A stretch of 64,000 bases of DNA from Pseudacidovorax sp. RU35E (GCF_900156165.1 NZ_FTMY01000002.1:186001-250000), one strand, 5' to 3'. Shown: positions 38,115-47,647, counted from the stretch's first letter. Numbers and translations: made by a program. Notes: generated by a model not told the origin, from the letters alone.

Positions 38115-38585
38115 ATGAGCACCACCGTCAAACCGCAGGGCTGCACCAACTTCAAGCTGCGCCAGTTGGGGCGGCGCGTTTCGCGCCTGTACGACGCCGA
38201 GCTGGCGCAGGTCGGTCTCAAGACCACGCAGTACTCGCTGCTGTCGCATGTGCTCAAGCTGGGGCCGCTGCGGCCGGTCGACCTGGCGCGTGCGATGGGC
38301 CTCACGGCCTCGACGCTCACGCGCAACCTGCAGCCCCTGCTGGCAGCCGGCTGGGTCGAGCAGGCCGAGGGCCCCGACGCACGCAGCCGGCTGCTGCACA
38401 TCACCGATGCCGGCCGCGACAAGCGGGCCGAGGCGCAGCGCCGCTGGCGCGCCGCGCAGGAACGGTTGAACGATCTGCTGGGCCTGGACCGGGTGCTGGC
38501 ACTGCATGCGCTGCTCGACGAGGCCATCGACCTGCTGCGCGCCAACGAGGACAGCGATGCCGATGAAGGAGAAGAGCATGAGTGA
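38115..38585 (+). CDS. MarR-family transcriptional regulator
   Basis: A 156-residue winged-helix regulator. The recognition region is PVDLARAMGLTASTLTRNLQPL and the wing is AEGPDARSRLLHITDAGRDK. It is divergent from the thioesterase and overlaps the next MFS gene by 8 nt. A ligand of the MFS or MATE pumps, or an aromatic or acyl-CoA compound, is the likely effector. Confidence 0.9.
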   Translation: MSTTVKPQGCTNFKLRQLGRRVSRLYDAELAQVGLKTTQYSLLSHVLKLGPLRPVDLARAMGLTASTLTRNLQPLLAAGWVEQAEGPDARSRLLHITDAGRDKRAEAQRRWRAAQERLNDLLGLDRVLALHALLDEAIDLLRANEDSDADEGEEHE

Positions 38586-39825
38586 TTCCACCCGGGCCGC
38601 TGGCGCGGTGCGAGTGCCCGCCCTGTGGCTGGTGTTGCTGGCTGCGGCCGGCACCTTCGCGCTGACGATGGGTGTGCGCCAGACCATGGGCCTGTACCTG
38701 CCCTCGCTCAACACCGCCACGCACCTGGGGCTGGGCAGCATCAGCCTGGCCTTCGCCTTCGGCCAGCTGTGGTGGGGCCTGACGCAGCCATTCGCCGGCG
38801 CGCTGGCCGACCGCGTGGGCACGGCGCGCACGGTGCTGCTGGGTGTGGTGCTGGTGGCCATCGGCACCTTCATCACGCCGTACATGACGAGCACGCTGGG
38901 GCTGATCCTGGCCGTGGGCGTGTTGGCCGCGGGTGGGGCAGGCATGGCGGGGCCCTCGGTCATGATGGGCGCGACCATGCGGCTGGTGCCGCCGGCTCGG
39001 CGCGGGCTGGCCACGGGGGTGGTCAATGCCGGCGGCTCCTTCGGCCAGTTCGCGCTGGCGCCGGTGGCCATCGGTCTGACGGCGGCGTTGGGCTGGGCCG
39101 CGTCGATGCAGTGGCTGGGCGTGCTGGTGCTGCTGGCCCTGCCGGCGGCCTGGGTGCTGCGCGGCAATTCACGCGCGCTGGTGGCGCAGCAGGCGGCGGC
39201 CGGCGGGCCCCGCGCCCTGACGGTGCGCGAGGCCATCGGCCAGGCGCTGGCCACCCCCAGCTACCGCTACCTGGCCGCGGGCTTCCTCGTCTGCGGCTTC
39301 CACGTGGCCTTCCTGGCCACCCACCTGCCCAGCGTGGTGGCGGCGTGCGGACTGCCGCCGGCGGTGGGCGGCTGGTCGCTGGCGGTGATCGGCCTCTTCA
39401 ACATCGTCGGCAGCCTGGCCATGGGCTGGGCCGTGGGGCGCTGGCGCATGAAGTCGCTGCTGTCGCTGGTGTATGCGACGCGGGCAGTGGCGGTGCTGGT
39501 CTTCCTGCTGGCGCCCAAGACGGTGGCTGTGATGCTGATCTTCGCGGCGGTGATGGGCGTGAGCTTTCTCTCCACCGTGCCGCCGACGGCGGGGCTGGTC
39601 GCCAAGATGTTCGGGCCCGCCAACATGGCCATGCTCTTCGGCCTGGTGATGCTGTCGCACCAGATCGGCGGCTTCCTGGGTGCGTGGATGGGCGGCTGGG
39701 TGTTCGAGCGCACCGGCAGCTACGACCTCATGTGGTGGATCGACATCGTGCTCGCCGTCGGCGCCGCGCTGGTCAATCTGCCGATCCGCGAGTCGCCACC
39801 CGCGCGCGCCATGGCGCCGGCCTGA
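38578..39825 (+). CDS. MFS transporter
   Basis: A 415-residue major facilitator protein with about 12 transmembrane segments. The loop GALADRVGTARTVLLG matches the MFS GxLaDrxGrkxxl motif between helices 2 and 3. SGxGxRQTMGLYLP-like helix 1 resembles YbfB/oxalate:formate-type carriers. The gene starts within marR, with AAGGAGAAG upstream, so the two are co-translated and the pump is the probable MarR target. Confidence 0.85.
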   Translation: MSDSTRAAGAVRVPALWLVLLAAAGTFALTMGVRQTMGLYLPSLNTATHLGLGSISLAFAFGQLWWGLTQPFAGALADRVGTARTVLLGVVLVAIGTFITPYMTSTLGLILAVGVLAAGGAGMAGPSVMMGATMRLVPPARRGLATGVVNAGGSFGQFALAPVAIGLTAALGWAASMQWLGVLVLLALPAAWVLRGNSRALVAQQAAAGGPRALTVREAIGQALATPSYRYLAAGFLVCGFHVAFLATHLPSVVAACGLPPAVGGWSLAVIGLFNIVGSLAMGWAVGRWRMKSLLSLVYATRAVAVLVFLLAPKTVAVMLIFAAVMGVSFLSTVPPTAGLVAKMFGPANMAMLFGLVMLSHQIGGFLGAWMGGWVFERTGSYDLMWWIDIVLAVGAALVNLPIRESPPARAMAPA

Positions 39826-39911
39826 GCCCCCACTTTCTTCGCATTCCTCCACCCCGCGGCGGCCGCAGCGATGCGGTGCCGCCGCCGCATGCCCGCTTCC
39901 AGGACCTCGCC

Positions 39912-41345
39912 ATGACCTCATCGACTCCCCGGCTCGACCCGCGCACCCGCATGCTGCTGGAGGCGCCCATTACGCCCACGCTGCTGCGCCTGGCCGTGCC
40001 CAACATCGCCGTGATGTTCGCGCAGGCGGCCATCGGCCTGGTCGAGACCTACTTCGTCGGCAGGCTCGGCACCGATGCGCTGGCCGGCATGGCGCTGGTC
40101 TTTCCGCTGGTGATGCTGATGCAGATGAGCTCGGCCGGCGCGATGGGCGGCGGCATCGCGTCGGCCATCGCTCGGGCCCTGGGCGCAGGGCGGCGCGACG
40201 ACGCACACCGGCTGGTGTGGCAGGCGGTGGCCATCGCCCTGGGCTTCGGCGTCGCCTGCACAGTGGTCATGTGGCTCGCGGGTGGCTGGCTGTATGCGCG
40301 CATGGGGGGGGAGGGCCCGGTGCTGGCCGCGGCGCTGACCTACTCGCACTGGGTCTTCGGCGGTGCGGTCCTGGTGTGGCTCTTCAATTCACTGGCCGCC
40401 GTGGTGCGCGGCACGGGCAACATGGCGCTGCCGGCGATGGTGACCATCGTGGGCGTGGTGGTGGCCGTGCCGCTGTCGCCGATGCTCATTTCCGGCTGGG
40501 GCCCCATTCCGCCGCTGGGCATCGCGGGTGGGGCCATCGCGCTGCTGCTGTACTACCTGGGCGGCACGGTGGCGCTGGCGCTGTACCTGCGTTCCCGCCG
40601 CAGTCTGCTGCAACCGGCATGGTCGCAGGCGCAATTGAGCTGGCCGCTCATGCGCGGCGTGCTGCGCGTGGGCCTGCTGGGCGCGGTGTCGACTGCAGCG
40701 ACCAACCTCAGCATCGGCATCGCCACCGGACTGGCGGGCCACTGGGGCGCAGGCGCCATCGCCGGCTATGGCACCGGTGCCCGACTAGAGTACCTGCTGG
40801 TGCCGCTGGTCTTCGGCCTGGGCGCGCCGCTGGTAGCGATGGTGGGCACAAGCATGGGCGCCGGTCGCCCGGAGCGCGCACTGCGCGCGGCGGCCATCGG
40901 CGCGGCCCTGGCCTTTGGCATGACGACGGTGATCGGCGTGGCCGCCGCCCTCTGGCCGCTGGCCTGGCTGCGGCTGTTCGGCCACGACCCGGCGATGCTG
41001 GAGGCCGGCACGTCGTATCTGCGCGCCGTAGGTCCCTTCTATGGCTTCTTCGGCGTGGGCCTCGTGCTGTATTTCGCCTCGCAGGGGGCAGGGCGGCTGA
41101 TGTGGCCAGTGTTGGGCAACCTGCTTCGCCTGCTGGTGGCGGGCGTCGGCGGGCTGGTCGTGGTCGCATCGGGCGGCACGCTGGCCCAGGTGTTCGCGGC
41201 CCAGGCGGCGGCGCTGGTGGTTTATGGGCTGGTCATCGCGTGGAGCATTGCGGGCGGGGCCTGGTTCGGCCGCGTGGGTTGGCCGCGCTGGCCCGCACGC
41301 GAAAACGCCACCCTGGCTGGGGTGGCGCTTCGGTCGGATCGCTGA
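39912..41345 (+). CDS. MATE-family multidrug efflux transporter
   Basis: A 477-residue MATE protein with about 12 transmembrane helices. PNIAVMFAQAAIGLVETYFV (helix 1), VRGTGNMALPAMVTI and GLAGHWGAGAIAGYGTGARL are typical. Start ATG at 39912, 86 bp after the MFS gene. It exports cationic or other toxic compounds in exchange for Na+ or H+, and may be in the same transcript as the MarR and MFS genes. Confidence 0.92.
   Translation: MTSSTPRLDPRTRMLLEAPITPTLLRLAVPNIAVMFAQAAIGLVETYFVGRLGTDALAGMALVFPLVMLMQMSSAGAMGGGIASAIARALGAGRRDDAHRLVWQAVAIALGFGVACTVVMWLAGGWLYARMGGEGPVLAAALTYSHWVFGGAVLVWLFNSLAAVVRGTGNMALPAMVTIVGVVVAVPLSPMLISGWGPIPPLGIAGGAIALLLYYLGGTVALALYLRSRRSLLQPAWSQAQLSWPLMRGVLRVGLLGAVSTAATNLSIGIATGLAGHWGAGAIAGYGTGARLEYLLVPLVFGLGAPLVAMVGTSMGAGRPERALRAAAIGAALAFGMTTVIGVAAALWPLAWLRLFGHDPAMLEAGTSYLRAVGPFYGFFGVGLVLYFASQGAGRLMWPVLGNLLRLLVAGVGGLVVVASGGTLAQVFAAQAAALVVYGLVIAWSIAGGAWFGRVGWPRWPARENATLAGVALRSDR
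41302..41327 (-). terminator. Terminator for the secreted His/Pro-rich protein gene
   Basis: On the minus strand CGCCACCC pairs with GGGTGGCG and is followed by TTTTC. It lies 22 nt beyond the stop of the 41350-41679 gene, inside the 3' end of the MATE gene. Confidence 0.65.
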
Positions 41346-41349
41346 GCGA

Positions 41350-41679
41350 TCAGTAGCGGTAAGGGTTGTGGGGACGGCGGTCGTAGCGGTTGGGTACGCC
41401 GTCCCGATCGCTGTCACGCCAGCCACCCCGGTGGTGCGGCGGCCGGTGGAAGTGATGCGGCGGCGGCCCGTAGTAACGGGGCGGCGGGCCGTGATAGCGC
41501 GGGGGCGGCGGCGGGTAGTACACCGGCGCGGGCACCGCCACGTACGCTGGGGGTGGCGGCGGCGCACCCAGATACACCTGGGCCTGGATCGTCGGGCCAC
41601 CGGCTTGGGCGAGGGCCGGGACGGCGAGTCCGGCCAGTGCCAGCGCCCCTGCCGAGAAGGCCATGGTCAACTTGTTCAT
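41350..41679 (-). CDS. Secreted Pro/His/Tyr-rich small protein
   Basis: A 109-residue exported protein. A signal peptide (MNKLTMAFSAGALALAGLAV, cut after AQA) is followed by a Pro/Tyr/His-rich low-complexity body (PPPPPRYHGPPPRYYGPPP) and a DSDRDGVPNRYD segment that resembles a thrombospondin type-3 calcium loop. A strong AAGGAG precedes the ATG at 41679. Similar small exported proteins are common in Burkholderiales; the function is unknown. Metal binding is plausible. Confidence 0.8.
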   Translation of the reverse strand: MNKLTMAFSAGALALAGLAVPALAQAGGPTIQAQVYLGAPPPPPAYVAVPAPVYYPPPPPRYHGPPPRYYGPPPHHFHRPPHHRGGWRDSDRDGVPNRYDRRPHNPYRY

Positions 41680-41829
41680 CACGACTCCTTGCTTCCTGTC
41701 GGTTGTTGGATGAGGCAATGGTGGCAGCCCCCTGTCAACGCCATGTAAGCGCGGCAAAAAGGACGGAAAGAAGTTGTGAGCAATTGGGTGCCGCGTTGAA
41801 ACGAAGCAGGGCCGATTGCGACAAGCGTT

Positions 41830-42591
41830 TCAGGCTGTGACGGCTTGCGGCGCTGGCAGCAGCCGACGCAGCGCCTCAAAGAACAGGTCCGACTGCTCTC
41901 GCTCACCCTGTACCTGGGCCGCCACGCGCGCGGCGATCTCCGGTGCGACCGGCGCCAGCGGCCGGCCGGTGCTCTGGGCCAGGACCTGATGCAGGCATGC
42001 ACGCTCCAGGTAGTAGAGGTCGTCGTAGGCATGGGCCACCGTGGCGCCCGCCACGATCACGCCATGGTTGGCCAGGAAGGCGACGTCCTTGCCCTGGTCG
42101 GCGGCCATGGTGCGGGCGATACGCTCGCCTTCGGCGTCGTCCAGGGCGAGCCCGTTGTAGTGCGGATCGATGGCGATGCGGTCCATGTAGCGCATCGCGT
42201 TCTGGCTCAGCGTCGGGTCGAGCGCGCGGTCGGCGGTGAGCGTGAGGGCGGTGGCATAGGGTGCGTGCACATGCATGACCACTGCATGGCCGGTCAGCCG
42301 ATGGATGGCGCCGTGGATGAACAGGGCCGTGGGCTCCACGCGATGGCGGCCCGCCAGCACCTGGCCCTGCACGTCGATCATCACGATGTCGTCCGGGCCG
42401 ACTTCGCTCCAGTGCAGGCCGCGGGGGTTGATGAGGTAGCGCGCCGGCTCGCCGGGCAGCATCACGCTGAAGTGGTTGCAGACACCTTCGCCGAGGCCGT
42501 GATGCGCGGCGGCGCGCAGCGCCAGGGCGAGGTCGTCGCGCAACTGGCGAACGGCGGGGCTTTGGAAGTCGGTGAGGGCGTCGTGGGTCAT
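41830..42591 (-). CDS. Class II aldolase/adducin-family protein
   Basis: A 253-residue protein of the class II aldolase/adducin family. NHFSVMLPG, the zinc-binding HVHAPYATAL (two His) and FLANHGVIVAG with the third His are visible. Members of this subgroup of unknown specificity occur beside transporters. It lies on the same strand downstream of an MFS transporter, with a strong hairpin between them, so it may act on a compound imported by that carrier. Confidence 0.85.
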   Translation of the reverse strand: MTHDALTDFQSPAVRQLRDDLALALRAAAHHGLGEGVCNHFSVMLPGEPARYLINPRGLHWSEVGPDDIVMIDVQGQVLAGRHRVEPTALFIHGAIHRLTGHAVVMHVHAPYATALTLTADRALDPTLSQNAMRYMDRIAIDPHYNGLALDDAEGERIARTMAADQGKDVAFLANHGVIVAGATVAHAYDDLYYLERACLHQVLAQSTGRPLAPVAPEIAARVAAQVQGEREQSDLFFEALRRLLPAPQAVTA

Positions 42592-42632
42592 GGGTCAGCG
42601 GTGACGAAGGACGGGCAGCGCCCTTCCTGAAG

Positions 42633-42662
42633 GAAGCAGGCGCCGATTGTGGCGCCTGCTTC
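42633..42662. terminator. Strong hairpin between the MFS transporter and the class II aldolase gene
   Basis: GAAGCAGGCGCC-GATTGT-GGCGCCTGCTTC is a perfect 12-bp stem with a 6-nt loop. There is no T-run on either strand, so termination would be incomplete or factor-dependent. It would separate or balance transcription of the two genes. Confidence 0.55.
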
Positions 42663-42768
42663 GCGCGGGCCGCGGGGGATCGCTGCGGCCTGCGTTGCCG
42701 ACTCGAGACCTGGCGCCGTTCCTCATCCCGGCCGTCCGCGGGAGTGGCGCGACGGGCGCCAAGTCAGC

Positions 42769-44013
42769 TCAGCGGTGCGCGAACGCCGGCTGGCCGCCGC
42801 CCTTCGGGACGCGCGGCGGCTGCGCGCCCATGTCCACGCCGCGTTGCTCGCGGCTGAACAGGATCAGTCCGGCGATGGCGACCGCCACCGTGCCGGCCAC
42901 CACGGCCATGGCGAAGGCATAGTCGTTGCCGCGGGATGTGGCGAGCGAGGCCTGCATCGTGGCGTTGACCGAGGCCAGCAGGTTGCCCAACTGGTAGACC
43001 AGACCCGGGAAGGTCGCGCGCAGTGCGGGCGGCGAGATCTCGTTGAGGTGCACCGGGATCACGCCCCAGGCGCCCTGCACGCTCAACTGCATCAGGAAGG
43101 CGCCCGCGGCCAGGGCTACGGCCGAGTGCGAATAGGCCCATAGCGGCAGCACGGGCAGCGCGAAGAGGGCGGCGCCGAAGATGGTCCAGCGCCGGCCGAT
43201 GCGCTCCGACAGCGTGCCGCAGGCCAGGCCGCCCACGATGGCGCCGATGTTCAGCACGATGGTCACCATCGACACGGTGTGCGCATCGAAGCCGTGCTGC
43301 ACGCGCAGGAATGTGGGGTAGAGGTCCTGCGTGCCGTGCGAGAAGAAGTTGAAGGCGGTCATCAGCACCACCGCATACAGCGCAAGCTTCCACTGCTGGC
43401 GCAGGCCGGCCAGCAGGCTGGGCCGCGGCTGGCTGGCCATCTGCTTCCATGCGGGCGATTCCGGGACGTGCGAACGCATGTAGATCACCAGCAGCGCCGG
43501 CAGGATGCCGACGAAGAACATGCCGCGCCAGCCGATGTGCGAATAGAACAGGCCGAACACCAGCGAGGCCAGCAGGAAGCCCGTGGGATAGCCGGCCTGC
43601 AGCAGCCCCGACACGAAACCGCGCGAGCGCGCGGGCACCGTCTCCATGGTCAGGGCCGAGCCCACGCCCCATTCGCCGCCCATGGCGATGCCGAAGAGCG
43701 CCCGCAGCACGATCAGCGTCGCCAGGTTGGGCGAGAAGCCCGACAGCAACTCCAGCACGGCATAGCAAAGGATGTTGGCCATCATGGTCGGCCGGCGGCC
43801 GAAGCGGTCGGCGAGCCGCCCGAAGATCAGTGCACCCACCGGCCGCATCGCGAGCGTGAGCGTGATGGCCAGCGCCACCGAAGGCAGCGGCGCATGGAAC
43901 TCGGCAGCGATGTCCTTCAGGATGAAGACCATCAGGAAGAAGTCGAAGGCGTCCAGCGTCCAGCCGAGGTAGCTGGCGGCGGTCACATGGATCTGCTCGC
44001 GGGTCCAGGTCAT
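42769..44013 (-). CDS. MFS transporter, aromatic/sugar acid-type proton symporter
   Basis: A 414-residue MFS protein with about 12 helices. The Motif A loop reads GRLADRFGRRPTMM and the second half repeats it as GTLSERIGRRWTIFG. The N-terminal MTWTREQIHVTAASYLGWTLDAFDFFLM, with Asp in helix 1, is typical of the aromatic acid/sialate-type H+ symporters (PcaK, NanT). Substrate is unknown. It is followed on the same strand by the class II aldolase. Confidence 0.88.
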   Translation of the reverse strand: MTWTREQIHVTAASYLGWTLDAFDFFLMVFILKDIAAEFHAPLPSVALAITLTLAMRPVGALIFGRLADRFGRRPTMMANILCYAVLELLSGFSPNLATLIVLRALFGIAMGGEWGVGSALTMETVPARSRGFVSGLLQAGYPTGFLLASLVFGLFYSHIGWRGMFFVGILPALLVIYMRSHVPESPAWKQMASQPRPSLLAGLRQQWKLALYAVVLMTAFNFFSHGTQDLYPTFLRVQHGFDAHTVSMVTIVLNIGAIVGGLACGTLSERIGRRWTIFGAALFALPVLPLWAYSHSAVALAAGAFLMQLSVQGAWGVIPVHLNEISPPALRATFPGLVYQLGNLLASVNATMQASLATSRGNDYAFAMAVVAGTVAVAIAGLILFSREQRGVDMGAQPPRVPKGGGQPAFAHR

Positions 44014-44121
44014 GGTGGGTTCTCCTTGGGTTGTGCAAGCGTTGCGCCTGGCACGGAGGAGGAACGACCGCCGGTGTCGGTGTGCAGCGTGAAGCCACTC
44101 TAGGCCGATGACACGGGCGAT

Positions 44122-44163
44122 GCCAGTCGGACGCGGCCTTCTGCCGGGCCGCTTAAGACTGGC
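44122..44163. other. GC-rich stem-loop in the gap after the GNAT gene
   Basis: GCCAGT pairs with ACTGGC, with an inner GCGGCC/GGCCGC stem. It lies in the 208-bp gap 44014-44221, between the end of the GNAT gene and the start of the MFS gene, and has no T-run. I see nothing else in this gap. Confidence 0.4.
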
Positions 44164-44221
44164 CTAAGGATGCGCACCGGACGTGGACGGATGCCCTTGG
44201 GCTGCGGAGCCGCGCAGGTCC

Positions 44222-44896
44222 TCAGCAGGCCTTGCGCCGAAGCACCGCGACATGGACCCGCGTGCGCACGACGAAGCCGAGGGCTTCGTAGAGCGAGATG
44301 GCGGCGGTGTTCGCCGTCCACGCATGCAGGAAGGGCGTGTCGCCGCGCTGCTGGATGTCGGCCGCCACGGCCGCCGACAGGCGCCACGCCAGACCCTGGC
44401 CGCGAAAGTCCGGATGCGTGCAGACCCCACTGACCTCCACATGTCCCGGAAAACGCATGCGCTCGCCTGCCATCGCCGCCAGCCGGCCATCGATGCGCAC
44501 GCCGATGAAGCGGCCCATCGTGTGCGTGCGGGCGAAGAAGGGGCCGGGCTCGGTCAGCGTGGCCAACGCGAGCATCTCGTTGGCATCGCCATCGCCGAGC
44601 ACCACCACGTCGTCGTCGGGTTGCAGGCGGCGCGTGGCCACCATCTGGACGCCGTCGGCTGCCTTGACCACCTCAAGTTCCTCAGGAACGGCAATGGGCG
44701 GCACCTGCAGCAGATACACGCTGTCGCCCGCAGCGCCGACGAGGCCGGCCAGCGCGGCCAAGCTGTCCGAGGCTTCATCGGCCGTGGCGGCAAAGCCGTG
44801 GATGTCGGGCCGAAAGCGCCGCGCTTGCGCATCGCCGATGCACCAATGCGGTTGATGGTGCAGGCTGGCCCATACCGGGCGGTCGAGCATGGACAT
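44222..44896 (-). CDS. GNAT-family N-acetyltransferase
   Basis: A 224-residue acetyltransferase of the FR47-like group. The acetyl-CoA-binding segment is CTHPDFRGQGLAWRLSAAVA and the end of the fold is TAAISLYEALGFVVRTRVHV. The substrate is not known. It begins 2 nt after the MarR gene (a nested ATG at 44890 is an alternative start), so the pair is one transcript. A role in resistance or metabolite inactivation is plausible. Confidence 0.87.
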   Translation of the reverse strand: MSMLDRPVWASLHHQPHWCIGDAQARRFRPDIHGFAATADEASDSLAALAGLVGAAGDSVYLLQVPPIAVPEELEVVKAADGVQMVATRRLQPDDDVVVLGDGDANEMLALATLTEPGPFFARTHTMGRFIGVRIDGRLAAMAGERMRFPGHVEVSGVCTHPDFRGQGLAWRLSAAVAADIQQRGDTPFLHAWTANTAAISLYEALGFVVRTRVHVAVLRRKAC

Positions 44897-44898
44897 GG

Positions 44899-45378
44899 TC
44901 AGGGCGCCTGAATGCGATGCAGCAGGGGTTGGTGGGCCAGTGCGTCTTCGAGCGCAGCGAGTTGCGCGAGCAGGTCGCCCCGGGCGCGGGCGCAGGCCTG
45001 CGCGACAGCGGCCTCGATGGCTGGCCAGGCCTCCCGCCGGGCGCGCCGCACGAGGCCCTTGCCCTTGCGGCTCAGCGCCACGCGCCGCACGCGGCGATCC
45101 TCATCGCCGGTGGCCGACTGCACCAGGCCATCGTCCTCCAGCCCCTTGAGCGAGCGGGTGACCACCGGCTGGCTCACGCCCACGGCCTGGCTCAAGTCGC
45201 CCACGCTCAAGGGGCCAAGCCGGTCCAAGGCCGCGAGCAGCGGGAAGTGCGCAGCCGGCTGGTCGAAGCCATGGCTCTCGAGCACGGCCTGCGTCTGGGC
45301 CTGCAGGAGCTCGCCGGTACGCCTCAGGCGTGTGCCGAGCGTGAGGTGGCCCAGCTCCTTCACGACATCCTCGATCAT
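44899..45378 (-). CDS. MarR-family transcriptional regulator
   Basis: A 159-residue MarR protein. HTH SVGDLSQAVGVSQPVVTRSL is followed by the wing ATGDEDRRVRRVALSRKG. It forms an operon with the GNAT gene. A 26-bp imperfect palindrome lies 18 bp upstream of the start and is the probable autoregulatory operator. Confidence 0.9.
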   Translation of the reverse strand: MIEDVVKELGHLTLGTRLRRTGELLQAQTQAVLESHGFDQPAAHFPLLAALDRLGPLSVGDLSQAVGVSQPVVTRSLKGLEDDGLVQSATGDEDRRVRRVALSRKGKGLVRRARREAWPAIEAAVAQACARARGDLLAQLAALEDALAHQPLLHRIQAP

Positions 45379-45395
45379 GGGTCTCCACGGTGAAC

Positions 45396-45421
45396 CATTT
45401 GCATATCATGCTATGTAAATG
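45396..45421. promoter_or_regulatory. Putative MarR operator, 26-bp imperfect palindrome
   Basis: The outer arms CATTT/AAATG and inner CATA/TATG are symmetric about the centre, with a few mismatches. It is the only AT-rich stretch upstream of the marR-GNAT pair, so it probably overlaps the promoter. It differs from the 38078 palindrome, consistent with a different MarR protein. Confidence 0.55.
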
Positions 45422-45450
45422 GCGATGCGACGTCAATCGAATGGACAAAG

Positions 45451-45473
45451 AAAAAGCGGCCCGGTGGGCCGCT
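45451..45473 (-). terminator. Rho-independent terminator of rhlE
   Basis: On the minus strand AGCGGCCC-ACC-GGGCCGCT forms a perfect 8-bp stem with a 3-nt loop, followed by five T. It is 51 nt beyond the rhlE stop. Confidence 0.85.
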
Positions 45474-45524
45474 GGGTTCGTCAGGGGCCGGAGCGATCCG
45501 GCACACCTGCGCAGGCAGGTTCGA

Positions 45525-47321
45525 TCAGTAGCGCTTGCCGCCACCGGAGTAGCCGCCACCGCCGCCACCCGAGTAGCCGCCGCCACCACCACGACGGCGA
45601 TTGCCCCCGCCACCACCCCCGGCGTTGCCGCCACCACCACCGCCACCGCCGTTGCGGCGCCCGCGGCCAAAAGTGGCCTCGACGCTGGTGCGCAGCGGGT
45701 CGGGCTGGCCCGACGGGCCGCCGTAGGCCTCGGCGCGGCGATGCGCCACCACGTCGGCATGCGACGGGCTGGTCGTGTTGCCGTAGTGCTTGGGCTGCCG
45801 TTCAGGGCGGTCCTCGTACAGCGCATGCGCCGGCGCGTTGCCACCGCCGTGGCCGCCCGCGCCGCCATGGTGGCGCTTCGGACCGTTGTTCTGCCGCGGC
45901 GGGCGCGGGCCGCCATTGCCGCCACCCGAGGGCTGGCCGCCGGCGCGCTGCTGCTGCGGCTGCTGGCCACGGCCGCCCTGGCCCTGACCTTGGCCGCCGC
46001 CGGCCTTCTTCTGGCCGCCACGTTCGCCCTGGCCCGCCTTGTTCTCGCGGATGCGGGTCATCATCTCCTGGCGCGCGGCGCGGGCCGCGGCGGCCATCAC
46101 GTCGCGGCTCGGGGGCTTGCCGGCACCGCCCCACAGGGTCTGGCGACCCATGGCGATGGGCTCTGCGATCTCGCCTTCATCGGGGCCGAAGCCTTCGAGC
46201 GTCTCCGACGGGATCTGCTGCTTGGTGAAGCGCTCGATCTCCTGCATGAAGCCTTCCTCGTCCAGGCAGACCAGGCTCACGGCCTGGCCTTCCTTGCCCG
46301 CGCGGCCGGTGCGGCCGATGCGGTGGACGTAGTCCTCGGGCACGTTGGGGATCTCGTAGTTCACCACGTGCGGCAGGTCGTCGATGTCGATGCCGCGGGC
46401 CGCGATGTCGGTGGCGACCAGCGCGCGGATCTCGCCGCTCTTGAAGCCGGCCAGCGCCTGCGTGCGGGCGCTCTGGCTCTTGTTGCCATGCAGCGCCATG
46501 GCCGTGATGCCGTTCTTCTCGAGGAACTCGGCCACATGGTTGGCGCCGAACTTGGTGCGCGTGAACACCAGCACCTGGCTCCAGTCGTGCTGCTGGATGA
46601 TGTGGGCCAGCAGTTGCTTCTTCTTGCCGCGGCCCACGGGGTGAACCACCTGGGTGATGCGCTGCACCGTGGTGTTGCGCGGCGTGACCTGGATGCTCTG
46701 CGGATTGCGCAGCAGGCTGTTGGCCAGCTCGCGGATGTCGTCGCTGAAGGTGGCCGAGAACAGCAGGCTCTGCTTGTCCTTGGGCACCAGGGCCAGCACC
46801 TTCTTCACATCGTGGATGAAGCCCATGTCGAGCATGCGGTCGGCTTCGTCCAGCACCAGGATCTCGACCGTGGACAGGTCGAGGTGGCCCTGCTGCTGCA
46901 GGTCGAGCAGACGGCCCGGCGTGGCCACCAGGATGTCCACGCCGCGCTTGATGCGGTCGATCTGCGGGTTCATGCCCACGCCGCCGAAGATGACGGTGGA
47001 ACTCAGCGGCAGGTACTTGCCGTAGGTGCGCACGGATTCCTCGACCTGGGCGGCGAGTTCACGCGTGGGCGTCAGCACCAGAGCGGCGATGCCGTCCTTG
47101 CCGAACTTGTTGGTCTTGCCTTCGCCCTTGGAGAGCCGGTGCAGCAGGGGCAGGGTGAAGGCGGCGGTCTTGCCGGTGCCGGTCTGCGCGCCGGCGAGGA
47201 GGTCATGGCCTTCGAGGACGGCCGGAATGGCCTGGGCCTGGATGGGGGTGGGGGTTTCGTAGCCCTGCTCGCGCACGGCCTTGAGGATGGCCGGGGCCAG
47301 CTTCAGTTCGTCGAAGTTCAT
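45525..47321 (-). CDS. rhlE: DEAD-box RNA helicase, RhlE type
   Basis: A 598-residue ATP-dependent RNA helicase. All motifs are visible: TPIQAQAIP (Q), AQTGTGKT (I), PTRELAAQ (Ia), TPGR (Ib), DEAD (II), SAT (III), [10 protein letters not shown] (V) and HRIGRTGR (VI). Residues about 425-598 are a low-complexity, Gly/Gln/Arg-rich tail (GGGGGGGGNAGG and similar), a likely RNA-binding and phase-separating region that is longer than in E. coli RhlE. Start ATG at 47321 gives [13 protein letters not shown]. RhlE helps remodel RNA and ribosome precursors. Confidence 0.94.
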   Translation of the reverse strand: MNFDELKLAPAILKAVREQGYETPTPIQAQAIPAVLEGHDLLAGAQTGTGKTAAFTLPLLHRLSKGEGKTNKFGKDGIAALVLTPTRELAAQVEESVRTYGKYLPLSSTVIFGGVGMNPQIDRIKRGVDILVATPGRLLDLQQQGHLDLSTVEILVLDEADRMLDMGFIHDVKKVLALVPKDKQSLLFSATFSDDIRELANSLLRNPQSIQVTPRNTTVQRITQVVHPVGRGKKKQLLAHIIQQHDWSQVLVFTRTKFGANHVAEFLEKNGITAMALHGNKSQSARTQALAGFKSGEIRALVATDIAARGIDIDDLPHVVNYEIPNVPEDYVHRIGRTGRAGKEGQAVSLVCLDEEGFMQEIERFTKQQIPSETLEGFGPDEGEIAEPIAMGRQTLWGGAGKPPSRDVMAAAARAARQEMMTRIRENKAGQGERGGQKKAGGGQGQGQGGRGQQPQQQRAGGQPSGGGNGGPRPPRQNNGPKRHHGGAGGHGGGNAPAHALYEDRPERQPKHYGNTTSPSHADVVAHRRAEAYGGPSGQPDPLRTSVEATFGRGRRNGGGGGGGGNAGGGGGGNRRRGGGGGYSGGGGGGYSGGGKRY

Positions 47322-47647
47322 TCGGTAGTTACTTACGGGCGCCATGCACGGCGCGGTGTTCGTCTTGCGTCCACCCGCCACGATGGCGCTGCTTGGGCGC
47401 GAACCGGGCCAGTCGAGGTGGAAAGGGAGTAAAGGCGGGAGCCTGGAAGGATGTGGATCCGTCGTCCCCGGCGAAGAGCCGTGTTGCGGGTGACTGTGCC
47501 CGGCAACGTCCCGATTGTGGCACGAGTTCCGGGCCTGCGTGCCCGTCGGCCGCGTCGAGGAGGGATAATCGATGGTTTTCGCGCTCGCCCGGCACCGGGC
47601 CCCTCCTCATCCGAGCGCGTTCCCCCACCCCGCACCGACAAGAAGCC
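47322..47647. promoter_or_regulatory. Divergent intergenic region rhlE/ettA (326 bp)
   Basis: No credible gene lies here; the overlapping open frames have shadow composition. A GATAAT at 47564-47569 is a candidate -10 for ettA, but I find no matching -35. The leader of ettA would be about 70 nt. The rhlE promoter should lie on the left half; I cannot locate it. Confidence 0.4.

Noticed and set aside
41733-41738. TTGACA (minus strand) as a -35 box for the secreted protein gene
   Set aside because: The matching -10 at 17 nt would be CCTCAT, which is too poor to call a promoter with confidence.
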